Assembly: GCA_963669315.1 (NCBI GenBank)
Contig: OY770021.1
Coordinates: 2,542,001 to 2,606,000, forward strand
Length of the DNA: 64,000 bases
Direction: 5' to 3'
Source: SZUA-547 sp963669315
GTDB taxonomy: Bacteria > Pseudomonadota > Alphaproteobacteria > Rhodobacterales > Rhodobacteraceae
Both the position numbers and the translations under genes were made by a program. Below, piece by piece: positions 8,840-16,300 of the stretch (positions within the stretch are counted from its first letter, which is position 1; each line of letters begins with the position of its first letter). Below the pieces are notes generated by a model that saw only the letters and a list, made by a program, of their open reading frames with translations, had not been told where the DNA came from and did no database searches.

Positions 8840-9592
8840 TCAGCTTTTGGGGGCCGGGCGACGCAACGTCGCCACGCCATGGCCGAAATCCGTTTCGACG
8901 GTGATGCGTCGCACCACGGCCAGACCGGCGTTGTCGACCGTGTAAGTCACGTCGAACGGAAAATGCGTCTGCCGCCGCATATGCTTTGGCTTAAAGCCAG
9001 CAATTCGCTCGTAAACTCCGTCGCAGAGAATTCGGTCGTCCTTGATGCGAGGGTTCGAAAGGGTCAGCGTCCAGCGTTTACGGCCGTCAAACACATCGAT
9101 CCGGGAATCGCATGCTTCAGATGCGGGCGCCGGGGCCAGGGCGTGCAGCGCCGCGCTCAACGGGTCGATGGCGCCGACCTGTTTCTCGGGGACGATCTCA
9201 TAGGACTTCTTCTTGAAGGCGGGCTTGGCCTTGGCGATGCTGGGCGCGCCGTCGCGATAAACGATCTCAACCATCTGGTCTTTCTTGCTGGTCTTGGCGT
9301 CGGCGCGAAAGCGGGAAGGAAGGGGCGCGCCGGATTCGTCCAGAACGCCCTCGCTGACACCCCTGACAGTGGCGGCGTAAAACGCTTCGACCATGCCCGC
9401 CGTCTTCAGTCGGGTCTTCACCCGATAGTCGGTGGGACCGATTTTTCCCTCTAGCTCGGCGTTTCCAATCTTCAGGCCGCCGAAATGTACATCGTAAACC
9501 AGCTTGATGCTTTGCGGTTGCTGTGCGAGGGACGATCCAGTCGCCACCATGCCAGCAAACACCACAATCGCAGCCATTTTCCATGTGCGCAT
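8840..9592 (-). CDS. DUF3108 domain periplasmic protein
   Basis: A secreted protein of 250 aa with a clear signal peptide from the chosen start (MRTWKMAAIVVFAGMVATG, cleavage near SLAQ). The mature part matches the DUF3108 pattern: KLVYDVHFGGLKIGNAE near the start, an extended beta-rich body, and VTYTVDNAGLAVVRRI before the end. The function of the family is unknown; the beta-rich fold resembles lipid-binding barrel-like proteins. An in-frame ATG at 9631 would add 13 charged residues before the signal peptide and seems less likely. It is divergent from meaB and tail-to-tail with the acyltransferase gene. Confidence 0.8.
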   Translation of the reverse strand: MRTWKMAAIVVFAGMVATGSSLAQQPQSIKLVYDVHFGGLKIGNAELEGKIGPTDYRVKTRLKTAGMVEAFYAATVRGVSEGVLDESGAPLPSRFRADAKTSKKDQMVEIVYRDGAPSIAKAKPAFKKKSYEIVPEKQVGAIDPLSAALHALAPAPASEACDSRIDVFDGRKRWTLTLSNPRIKDDRILCDGVYERIAGFKPKHMRRQTHFPFDVTYTVDNAGLAVVRRITVETDFGHGVATLRRPAPKS

Positions 9593-9687
9593 CGCAGTCA
9601 CCCGTTTCCGATTCTTGCCCACGGACCGCATTTGATCGTAACAACACGGCCGAATTTCGGCGCCGCTGAACGCCGACGATTAACTAA

Positions 9688-10743
9688 ATGGCGCCAATGA
9701 CCGCAGACACAAGCCCGCTAAAACAGATAGAAGCCGAAGCAGAAGCGCTCGCACAGCGGCTGGCGACGGGTGAACGGCGTGCTTTGGCTCGCGCAATCAC
9801 GCTGGCTGAATCAACGAGAGAGGATCACCGCGCCCAGACGCTGGCGCTGTTTCGCTCGCTCCGACGGGCTGGCGCGTCTGAGGATAAAGCCATGCGAATC
9901 GGTCTGTCTGGCGCGCCTGGGGTTGGCAAATCCACCTTCATCGAGTCGTTCGGCGCCTATCTGACCGGAATGGGCAAGCGGGTCGCGGTGCTGGCGGTCG
10001 ATCCATCCTCTTCGCTGACCGGCGGTTCGATCCTGGGCGACAAGACCAGAATGGATCGATTGTCGCGCGATCCGAACGCCTTTATCCGGCCGAGCCCCAG
10101 CGGCGCGACGCTGGGCGGGGTGGCGCGCCGCAGCCGCGAGGCGATCGCGCTTTGCGGCGCGGCGGGGTTCGACGTTGTGCTGGTCGAGACGGTCGGCGTG
10201 GGGCAATCCGAGACAATGGTCGCCGACATGACCGATATTTTCGTCCTGTTGCTGGCGCCCGGGGGCGGCGACGACCTGCAGGGCGTCAAGCGCGGCGTGA
10301 TGGAACTGGCGGATCTGGTGGTCGTCAACAAGGCGGATGGCGATCTCGCCGCCGTAGCGGAGCGAACGCGGGCCGATTACGCCGCCGCGTTGCGATTGCT
10401 GCGCCGGCGGCCGGGAGATCCAGGCGACATCCCCTCCGCGATGGCGATCTCCGCGCTGCACGCCAAGGGGGTGGAGGATGTTTGGGATCGTGTTGCGGGG
10501 CTTGACGATTGGCGGCTTGAGAACGGCTGGCGGGAGCGTCGTCGTCGCGAACAGGCCGTTCGATCCTTCGAGGCGGAGGTGGAGCGAGAAGCGCTGGACG
10601 CGTTGCGTCACCATCCATCTGTCGCCGCGGAATGGGGCGCGCTGGAGCTTGCCGTCGCCAGTGGCGAGACGACTCCCGAAGCCGCCGCCGCAAGGGCGCT
10701 GTCCCTGTTTCTGAAACGTGACGGGCGGGCGGATCGCCTTTAA
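9688..10743 (+). CDS. meaB: MeaB/ArgK GTPase, methylmalonyl-CoA mutase chaperone
   Basis: A G3E-family GTPase that guards loading and reactivation of the B12-dependent methylmalonyl-CoA mutase. The 351-aa sequence has the P-loop GAPGVGKS (residues 75-82), the DPSSSLTGGSILGDKTRM segment typical of MeaB, the switch motif VETVGVGQSE, and the base-specifying NKAD. The C-terminal dimerisation helices are present. No mutase gene is in the window, but cobT and cobS farther right fit a B12-using organism. An alternative start at the fourth codon cannot be excluded. Confidence 0.93.
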   Translation: MAPMTADTSPLKQIEAEAEALAQRLATGERRALARAITLAESTREDHRAQTLALFRSLRRAGASEDKAMRIGLSGAPGVGKSTFIESFGAYLTGMGKRVAVLAVDPSSSLTGGSILGDKTRMDRLSRDPNAFIRPSPSGATLGGVARRSREAIALCGAAGFDVVLVETVGVGQSETMVADMTDIFVLLLAPGGGDDLQGVKRGVMELADLVVVNKADGDLAAVAERTRADYAAALRLLRRRPGDPGDIPSAMAISALHAKGVEDVWDRVAGLDDWRLENGWRERRRREQAVRSFEAEVEREALDALRHHPSVAAEWGALELAVASGETTPEAAAARALSLFLKRDGRADRL

Positions 10744-10825
10744 AGACGACCGCCGCCGCCGAAAATTTCACATTCTCTTTGACCCTGGTCAGAGGACTGC
10801 GAAGGTGCGCACCTAGAATGGGGTC

Positions 10826-12004
10826 ATGGAGATACATCTCGCACTGCTGGTGATCGGGGGGCTGTTTTTACTCGGGCTCATTGCGGACACGGTTGGGCGG
10901 CGCACGCGCATTCCCCGCGTGACGCTGCTGATATTGCTGGGCGTGGCGCTCGGCCCCATCGGATTCGATCTGTTGCCGCCCGACTTGCGAGACTGGTACG
11001 AGTTTCTGGCCGTCGCGGCGCTTACTATGGTGGCCTTCGTCCTTGGCGGCGGTCTTACGTTAGACCGCCTGCGCGCGCATGGGCGAGAGATCCTGACCAT
11101 TTCCATCGTTGTGGTGCTGATTTCAGTCCTCTTGGTCGGCGCAGGTCTGGTTTTGATCGGAGCGCCGCCTGTTCTCGCGCTTATTCTTGGCGGCGTCTCC
11201 ACCGCCACTGCGCCGGCCGCCACCGCAGATGTCGTGCGCCAGAATGAGGCGAGCGGACCATTCGCTGACCGTCTATTGGGCATCGTCGCTATCGATGACG
11301 CCTGGGGTTTGATTATCTTTAGCCTCGTACTGGTTTTGGCGGGCGGGCTGGCCGGAAACGGCGTCGAGAACGTTTTGGCCGACGCATTGCGGGAAATCGG
11401 CGGCGCTATCGCTGTCGGGGTGGTGGTCGGGCTGCCGTCCGCCGCTTTGACCGGGCGGCTGAGACCGGGCGAGCCAATGCAAATCGAAGCTTTGGGCGTC
11501 GTATTTATCTGCGCCGGGCTGGCGATCTGGCTGGACGTCTCCTTCCTTCTGGCCGGTATGATCGCGGGGGCGATCGTCGGCAACTTCGCGACGCATCACG
11601 AACGGCCGATCCATGAGATCGAACATGTCGAGTGGCCGTTCCTGGTTCTGTTCTTCGTGCTGGCCGGCGCTTCTTTGGAAGTTGGCGGGTTGGGCGGCCT
11701 CTGGGTGCTGGTCGTCGCCTATGTCGCGCTCAGGTTGGCCGGGCGGGTTCTGGGCGGTTGGATCGGCGGGCGCGCGGCCGGGCTGTCGGCGCGTGAAGGG
11801 ACTCTGACCGGCTTTGCCTTGACGCCACAGGCAGGCGTGGCGGTTGGAATGGCGCTGGTCGCCGGAGGACATTTTCCGGATTTGCGCGAAACTTTGCTGA
11901 CCATCGTCATCTCGACGACCATTCTGTTCGAGATCATTGGCCCGTTGGCGACTCAGTTCGCGTTGGACCGAGCGGGCGATGATGATACGGCAAGGCGAGA
12001 CTGA
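10826..12004 (+). CDS. Monovalent cation:proton antiporter (CPA2 family)
   Basis: An inner-membrane antiporter of 392 aa with 12-13 hydrophobic segments from the first residue to about 385. The Na/H exchanger fold is indicated by the repeated pattern LILLGVALGP and by the discontinuous helix region GGVSTATAPAATADVV. A DD pair follows in LGIVAIDDAWGLI, typical of electrogenic sodium/proton exchange in NapA-like proteins. No C-terminal RCK (TrkA-N) domain follows, unlike KefB/KefC. Substrate (Na or K) cannot be decided. The gene seems to be a single unit, 82 bp behind meaB on the same strand. Confidence 0.85.
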   Translation: MEIHLALLVIGGLFLLGLIADTVGRRTRIPRVTLLILLGVALGPIGFDLLPPDLRDWYEFLAVAALTMVAFVLGGGLTLDRLRAHGREILTISIVVVLISVLLVGAGLVLIGAPPVLALILGGVSTATAPAATADVVRQNEASGPFADRLLGIVAIDDAWGLIIFSLVLVLAGGLAGNGVENVLADALREIGGAIAVGVVVGLPSAALTGRLRPGEPMQIEALGVVFICAGLAIWLDVSFLLAGMIAGAIVGNFATHHERPIHEIEHVEWPFLVLFFVLAGASLEVGGLGGLWVLVVAYVALRLAGRVLGGWIGGRAAGLSAREGTLTGFALTPQAGVAVGMALVAGGHFPDLRETLLTIVISTTILFEIIGPLATQFALDRAGDDDTARRD

Positions 12005-12062
12005 TCCCGTTCGGCCCGTTCGAAGGCTAATTCCGAACGCGAGACAAAGCCGCGTCCAAGAC

Positions 12063-12091
12063 TTGACGCCGCTCGCCCACGGGCCTATAGA
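12063..12091 (+). promoter_or_regulatory. Sigma-70-type promoter of rpmB
   Basis: A -35 box TTGACG (12063-12068), a 17-nt spacer and a -10 box TATAGA (12086-12091). It sits about 100 bp before the L28 start codon, a plausible leader for a ribosomal protein gene. Confidence 0.7.
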
Positions 12092-12191
12092 CCGCCCCCT
12101 GATTTGGGTCGCCCCGCGCGCCTTTCCCCGCATTGCGGCGGGTCGATGGTTCAGAGGGCGGCGATTGTATTAATCCTGCGAGGATATGACG

Positions 12192-12491
12192 ATGTCCCGT
12201 CGTTGCGAACTGACCGGCAAGGGCGTCCTGACCGGTAACAATGTCAGCCACGCCAAGAACCGCACCCGTCGTCGGTTCCTGCCGAACCTGAACGACGTCA
12301 CGCTGCAAAGCGAGGCGCTTGGCCGTTCGTTCAAGTTCAAGGTCGCCGCCTCTGCGCTGCGCACCGTCGATCATCGCGGCGGTCTGGACGCATTTCTTCT
12401 GAAAGCCAAAGACGATGAGCTTTCGCCCAACGCGCTGAAGGTGAAAAAAGAGCTGTTGAAATCGGCTGCGGCTGCTTCCGAAGCGTCCTGA
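12192..12491 (+). CDS. rpmB: 50S ribosomal protein L28
   Basis: A structural protein of the large ribosomal subunit, 99 aa, as long as other alphaproteobacterial L28 proteins. The N-terminus MSRRCELTGKGVLTGNNVSH and the following KNRTRRRFLPNL are diagnostic. There are two ATG codons 6 nt apart; the GAGGA site at 12180-12184 is about 7 nt from the second, so I start at 12192. It is a monocistronic unit with its own promoter upstream and a hairpin terminator downstream. Confidence 0.97.
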   Translation: MSRRCELTGKGVLTGNNVSHAKNRTRRRFLPNLNDVTLQSEALGRSFKFKVAASALRTVDHRGGLDAFLLKAKDDELSPNALKVKKELLKSAAAASEAS

Positions 12492-12532
12492 ACGGTTTTT
12501 GAGCGGCGCCCCGCGCCGCCTCGATCCTGAAG

Positions 12533-12556
12533 AACCCGCCCTGACCGGCGGGTTTT
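12533..12556 (+). terminator. Rho-independent terminator of rpmB
   Basis: An 8-bp stem AACCCGCC/GGCGGGTT around the loop CTGACC, ending in a TTTT run, 41 bp after the L28 stop codon. Confidence 0.75.
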
Positions 12557-12651
12557 CGCATTTCTGCGCCTCTTCGCGGTGACGCCGGTTCCTGCCCGGT
12601 TTTTGACACGGCGCATGGACCTTGCGAGCCGCGCCGAATAAAAGCGCAATC

Positions 12652-13044
12652 ATGCGACGATCGTCCGCCATCGCCATAGCTCTGCGCGCGCTGCTCTGCC
12701 TGGCCCTGATTCTTCCGGGCGCCGGCGCATTGCATGCGACCTCCGCCACCGCCGACGAAGGCTGGTTGGTGATCTGCGGCGCGGACGGGCCATATCGGGT
12801 CCCTGCGCCGGGCGGGCAGACCGAGACGCCTGCGCCGGCCTCCACGCATACGGATTGCGCAGTATGCGTCACCGGCTGTGGAAATGGGTGTGGGCCGGAT
12901 TGCGGCGCAAATCCCGCCGATTATGGATTCCAATCCGACGACGGGGCGCTCGCATCACTTCGCAACGAAGGCGTCGATGCGCATGCCAAACATATCGGGT
13001 TTACGCATCGGCCGCGTGGTCCGCCCGAAGCGCTCCCCACCTGA
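12652..13044 (+). CDS. DUF2946-like secreted protein beside copper chaperone
   Basis: A small exported protein of 130 aa. From ATG 12652 it has a signal-like hydrophobic N-terminus (SSAIAIALRALLCLALILPG) followed by a Cys-rich stretch HTDCAVCVTGCGNGCGPDC. This build (short hydrophobic leader, then a CxxC-rich middle) is typical of DUF2946 proteins, which are often found beside copper genes. It is 36 bp upstream of the PCu(A)C chaperone gene on the same strand, so a role in periplasmic copper handling is likely by association. A TTG start 30 nt earlier is possible but has no clear ribosome site. Confidence 0.65.
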   Translation: MRRSSAIAIALRALLCLALILPGAGALHATSATADEGWLVICGADGPYRVPAPGGQTETPAPASTHTDCAVCVTGCGNGCGPDCGANPADYGFQSDDGALASLRNEGVDAHAKHIGFTHRPRGPPEALPT

Positions 13045-13080
13045 CGCTTCACATCCAAAATTCAGGTCCGGAGACCCAAT

Positions 13081-13548
13081 ATGACGATCAGATCCAGCCT
13101 CGTGGCAGGCGTTCTCGCCGCATTCGCATTTCCGTCGCTCGCCCTCGCCGATGCGGCGGTCAGTTCGCCCTTCGGCCGCGCCACACCGCCGGGCGCCAAG
13201 ACTGGAGCGGCCTACGCCACGATCAGTTCGGCTGAGGGCGACCGGTTGATTTCGGTCTCGACCGCATCAGCCAAGACCACGCAGATCCACGACACAAAGA
13301 TGGAGAACGGTGTCGCCAAGATGAGAGAGATCGAAGGCGGGCTGGAGATCCCGGCTGGTCATACGGTGTCCCTCGCCCCGGGCGGCAAACACATCATGCT
13401 CATGGGGCTGACCGGACCTTTAAAAGAGGGCGAGGCGATCTCTCTGACCTTTACCTTCGAGAAAGCGGGTGAAGTCGTGGTGACCGCCCCGGTGAAGAAG
13501 GTGATGGCGGGGCACGACGCGCACAAGGCCATGAAGCACGGCCAATAG
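13081..13548 (+). CDS. PCu(A)C copper chaperone
   Basis: A periplasmic copper(I) chaperone that delivers copper to the CuA or CuB centre of cytochrome oxidase. It is 155 aa with a signal peptide (SLVAGVLAAFAFPSLALA). The copper-binding pattern is visible: His and Met in HDTKMENGVAKM, and later GGKHIMLMGL, which together give the H-M...H-M ligands of the family. The His/Lys-rich tail HDAHKAMKHG is common. It follows the DUF2946-like gene and is convergent with the sirtuin gene (5 bp). Confidence 0.92.
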   Translation: MTIRSSLVAGVLAAFAFPSLALADAAVSSPFGRATPPGAKTGAAYATISSAEGDRLISVSTASAKTTQIHDTKMENGVAKMREIEGGLEIPAGHTVSLAPGGKHIMLMGLTGPLKEGEAISLTFTFEKAGEVVVTAPVKKVMAGHDAHKAMKHGQ

Positions 13549-13553
13549 GGCGC

Positions 13554-14261
13554 TCAGCGCGCGGCGAGGACCTCCTCGACCCATGCAGGCACAAGATCGG
13601 AGGCGGGGCCATGCCGCGCCTCCTCGAACGCTGTGACGGTTTCCGAGGGTTCGAGATTCAGCTCCAGCGTCCTTGCGCCCGCTGCCCGCGCTTCCGCCGA
13701 AAGCCCGGCCGCCGGATAGACGGCGCCCGATGTGCCGATCGAGACGAACGTCTCGCATTCCGCCACCGCCTCGTAGATGCGCTCCATCTGATAGGGCATC
13801 TCGCCGAACCAGACCACGTCCGGGCGCACGACGTCCCGGCGCTCGCAACGGGGGCAGGCGTCGCTGCGCGCCATGTCGCCATCCCAGGGCCAGCGATGGC
13901 CGCAGGCGGCGCAGAGCGCCCGCATGATCTCTCCATGCATATGGATCAGCGCGATCGACCCCGCGCGCTCATGCAAGTCGTCGATATTCTGGGTGATGAT
14001 CAACAGCTCGCCGGGCGCCTCGCGCTCCAGCCGGGCTAGCGCCTGATGGGCGGCGTTCGGCGCGACGTCGCCCGCGCCTCGGCGGCGAATGTTGTAGAAG
14101 TCCAGCACCCGGTCGGGATCCCGGGCGTAGGCCTCGGGCGTCGCAACGTCCTCGATCCGCACCTTCGACCAAATTCCGTCCGCATCGCGAAAGGTCGGAA
14201 CGCCGGACTCCGCGGAGATGTCGGCGCCTGTTAAGACGACAATGCGGGCAGGGGCCGTCAC
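13554..14261 (-). CDS. NAD-dependent protein deacylase, sirtuin (CobB-like)
   Basis: Removes acyl groups from lysine using NAD. I start at the GTG at 14261, which overlaps the stop of the upstream gene (GTGA), giving 235 aa, the usual length. Visible are the NAD motif ESGVPTFRDADGIW, TQNIDDLHERAGS, the catalytic His in HMHGE, two CxxC zinc pairs (CAACGH, CPRC) and VWFGEMP. The Tyr and Arg in FYNIRRR are those of desuccinylase-type (class III) sirtuins. Oddity: the nearly invariant GAGIS motif reads GADIS, with Asp for the second Gly, which could affect NAD binding. Confidence 0.9.
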   Translation of the reverse strand: MTAPARIVVLTGADISAESGVPTFRDADGIWSKVRIEDVATPEAYARDPDRVLDFYNIRRRGAGDVAPNAAHQALARLEREAPGELLIITQNIDDLHERAGSIALIHMHGEIMRALCAACGHRWPWDGDMARSDACPRCERRDVVRPDVVWFGEMPYQMERIYEAVAECETFVSIGTSGAVYPAAGLSAEARAAGARTLELNLEPSETVTAFEEARHGPASDLVPAWVEEVLAAR

Positions 14262-14644
14262 GGACAGGGGAATGTCTCTTTTGCGGCGTCGCCAAGAGCT
14301 TTCAACGGCGTCAGATCGCGGCGGGCCGGATCGGCGCCGACCCAGCCGACCAGAACGTCGGCCCATTCCTTGCGCGATAACTCTTTTCCGGGGCAGGCGA
14401 CTTTCTGTTCGGCGATCGTGCCGTCGGCGACCGCCTGCTCATAGAACTGGCCAACGCCTTCCAGCCAGCCATAGCAGAAGCCGAGCGCGTAGCGGTCCAG
14501 CGCGCTTTCATCGGCGGCGGCGCAGAGGTCGGCGACCTGCCCGGCGGTTCGCGCGGCGAAATCGTCTTCGCCGAAGTCCTGCGCATTGGCGGAGGCGATC
14601 GCGCCCATCGACAGAATCGCTATTGCACCCAAGATTCGCTGCAT
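14258..14644 (-). CDS. Small secreted protein, Rap1a/Tai-like
   Basis: A 128-aa protein with a signal peptide (MQRILGAIAILSMGAIASANA) and a mature helical domain with Cys in VADLCAAAD, LGFCYGWLEGV and VACPGKEL. The pattern A-x-GFCxGW resembles the Rap1a/Tai domain of periplasmic immunity-type proteins, which is also frequent in proteins with no link to type VI effectors. No effector or secretion gene is nearby, so immunity is not indicated. The start at 14644 has AAGGA about 9 nt upstream. It overlaps the sirtuin start by 4 nt, so the two are probably translated together. Confidence 0.65.
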   Translation of the reverse strand: MQRILGAIAILSMGAIASANAQDFGEDDFAARTAGQVADLCAAADESALDRYALGFCYGWLEGVGQFYEQAVADGTIAEQKVACPGKELSRKEWADVLVGWVGADPARRDLTPLKALGDAAKETFPCP

Positions 14645-14787
14645 CGCCGTAATTCCTTTCACTGCGCCTTAGTCGTGCGCCATTGATTTCCCGACTTGCA
14701 TGAGCTTGGCGCAACTCCGCCGCTTCAACAAGGTTTCAGTCGGCCGAGTCCGAATATAGCTTGAGCGGAACCAGCTAGGAGCAGGGA

Positions 14788-15252
14788 ATGTCGCCAATAC
14801 CGAAAGTGTTGTTCGTCTGCATGGGCAATATCTGCCGGTCGCCCACCGCCGAAGGCGTTTTTCGCGCGGCGGCGGAGCGGGCGGGGCTGGCGGTCGAAAT
14901 CGATTCCGCTGGAACCGGAGGGTGGCATACGGGCGAGCCGCCGGATCGGCGGGCGCAGATGGCCGCTTCGGCGCGAGGGATCGATCTGTCCGGACAACGC
15001 GCGCGGAAGGCGCGCCCGGCGGATTTTCACGAGTTCGATCACATCCTCGCCATGGATCACGACAATCTGGCGGAGTTGGAGATCATCCAGCCGGCGGACG
15101 GGAAGGCCGAATTGCGCCTGTTCCTCGACTACGCGCCCGATCAGCCGGTGCGGGAGGTGCCGGACCCCTATTACGGCGGCGCAGATGGTTTCGAAAACGT
15201 GCTGGACCTGATCGAGCAGGCGAGCGCGGGGTTGATCGCCCGGCTTTCCTAG
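14788..15252 (+). CDS. Low molecular weight protein-tyrosine phosphatase
   Basis: A cytoplasmic phosphatase of 154 aa. The P-loop C-x5-R is CMGNICRS (Cys11, Arg17) at the N-terminus, as in all members, and the general-acid Asp lies in the DPYYGG motif near residue 125. The length is normal. No kinase or polysaccharide gene is adjacent, so the target is unknown. It is divergent from the Rap1a-like gene. Its TAG stop overlaps that of the convergent VOC gene (CTAG). Confidence 0.95.
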   Translation: MSPIPKVLFVCMGNICRSPTAEGVFRAAAERAGLAVEIDSAGTGGWHTGEPPDRRAQMAASARGIDLSGQRARKARPADFHEFDHILAMDHDNLAELEIIQPADGKAELRLFLDYAPDQPVREVPDPYYGGADGFENVLDLIEQASAGLIARLS

Positions 15253-15770
15253 GCGTCCAATAGGTTCTCCAGATCCAATCGTCTGGTTGTCATCGCCAGG
15301 CTACCATCCGCGTTTCGCGGCCATTCGCCCTCGGGTCGATCCCAGTACAGCTCAACGCCATTTCCTTCAGGATCGGTGAGATAAAGCGCTTGGCTGACAC
15401 CGTGGTCCGAGGCGCCATCCAACTCAATTCCTGCGCTTTTCAGGCGGCGCAGTGCATCGGCGAGATCCGTGCGCTCAGGATAGAGTATCGCGAGGTGAAA
15501 AAGGCCAGTGGTTCCCGGCGGCGGCGGCGTTCCGCCTGCGCTTTCCCATGTGTTGAAGGCGAGGTGGTGGTGATAGCCGCCCGCTGAGACGAAGGCGGCC
15601 TGCGTCCCGTATTTCTGCGTCAGCTCGAAACCCAAAACGCCGCAATAGAAATCCAGCATCCGGTCGATGTCGGCGACCTTCAGATGCACATGCCCGATCC
15701 GTGTCCCTGCCGGGACCGAACCAAAGCGGGGTAGGGCGGTGTTCGCGGTTGAGCGTCGCGGTTGCATCAT
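15249..15770 (-). CDS. VOC family protein (glyoxalase/extradiol dioxygenase fold)
   Basis: A 173-aa protein of the vicinal oxygen chelate superfamily. The first beta-alpha-beta module begins GTRIGHVHLKVADIDRMLDFYCGVLGF and contains a metal-ligand His (GHVHLKV). The second part has FHLAILYPER and DPEGNGVELYWDRP with the conserved metal-ligand Glu, so a metal site is likely. It resembles catechol-2,3-dioxygenase-type proteins (CatE-like) in Bacillus and alphaproteobacteria, but the substrate cannot be stated. The start at 15770 has GGAGAA about 7 nt upstream. Confidence 0.85.
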   Translation of the reverse strand: MMQPRRSTANTALPRFGSVPAGTRIGHVHLKVADIDRMLDFYCGVLGFELTQKYGTQAAFVSAGGYHHHLAFNTWESAGGTPPPPGTTGLFHLAILYPERTDLADALRRLKSAGIELDGASDHGVSQALYLTDPEGNGVELYWDRPEGEWPRNADGSLAMTTRRLDLENLLDA

Positions 15771-15873
15771 GGTTCTCCAATATGGGTCGCCGATAAGATG
15801 CGCATTCACGACCCTTCGGCCAATAGCGCGCTGGGCCGACATATTGTTTCCAAATGGTGGAGGGTCGCTGTCC

Positions 15874-16203
15874 TTAGCCGGGCCCGCGCGGGCTGGGCGC
15901 GCCGCATTGGACATGCGCCGCCTCGCCCCAGTTCTGGAACTCGCCGACAAAGCGCATCGCCTCCGCCTGGCCCATGTTCTGGATTATGAGCATTGGGTTG
16001 GACTGACCTGAAATGAAGCCTGCTGCGGTCTGCTGGTCGGCGGCCGTGAGATGCTTGTCCGCCTCGGTCTGCGCGCAGTCGCAATCAACCGTCGTGGTCT
16101 TCGACTCCGGACTGGCGAGGCAGGCGTCATAGATCGGGCCGCCGGCGAGCGCGGGGAACGCGGCGACGGCGAGAACAGCTGCGAGGGGCAGGGCGGCGCG
16201 CAT
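15874..16203 (-). CDS. Small secreted hypothetical protein
   Basis: A 109-aa protein with a signal peptide (MRAALPLAAVLAVAAFPALAGG) and a mature part with Cys in YDACLASP, VDCDCAQ and HVQCGAPS. The body (TEADKHLTAADQQTAAGFIS) is predicted helical. I recognise no named domain; similar small secreted proteins occur in Rhodobacteraceae. The start at 16203 has GGAG about 9 nt upstream. It is divergent from lepA, 97 bp away. Confidence 0.6.
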   Translation of the reverse strand: MRAALPLAAVLAVAAFPALAGGPIYDACLASPESKTTTVDCDCAQTEADKHLTAADQQTAAGFISGQSNPMLIIQNMGQAEAMRFVGEFQNWGEAAHVQCGAPSPRGPG

Positions 16204-16300
16204 GGCGGTCTCCATTCTGATTTCCGGCATCATAGCGGCGGTTCGCCTATCGCGCGACCCGCCTTGACGCCCCATTGCGCCGCCGCCATAACCCGCGCCC

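Noticed and set aside
14258..14644. A type VI immunity protein because of the Rap1a/Tai-like domain
   Set aside because: No effector or secretion genes are near; the domain is common in unrelated secreted proteins.
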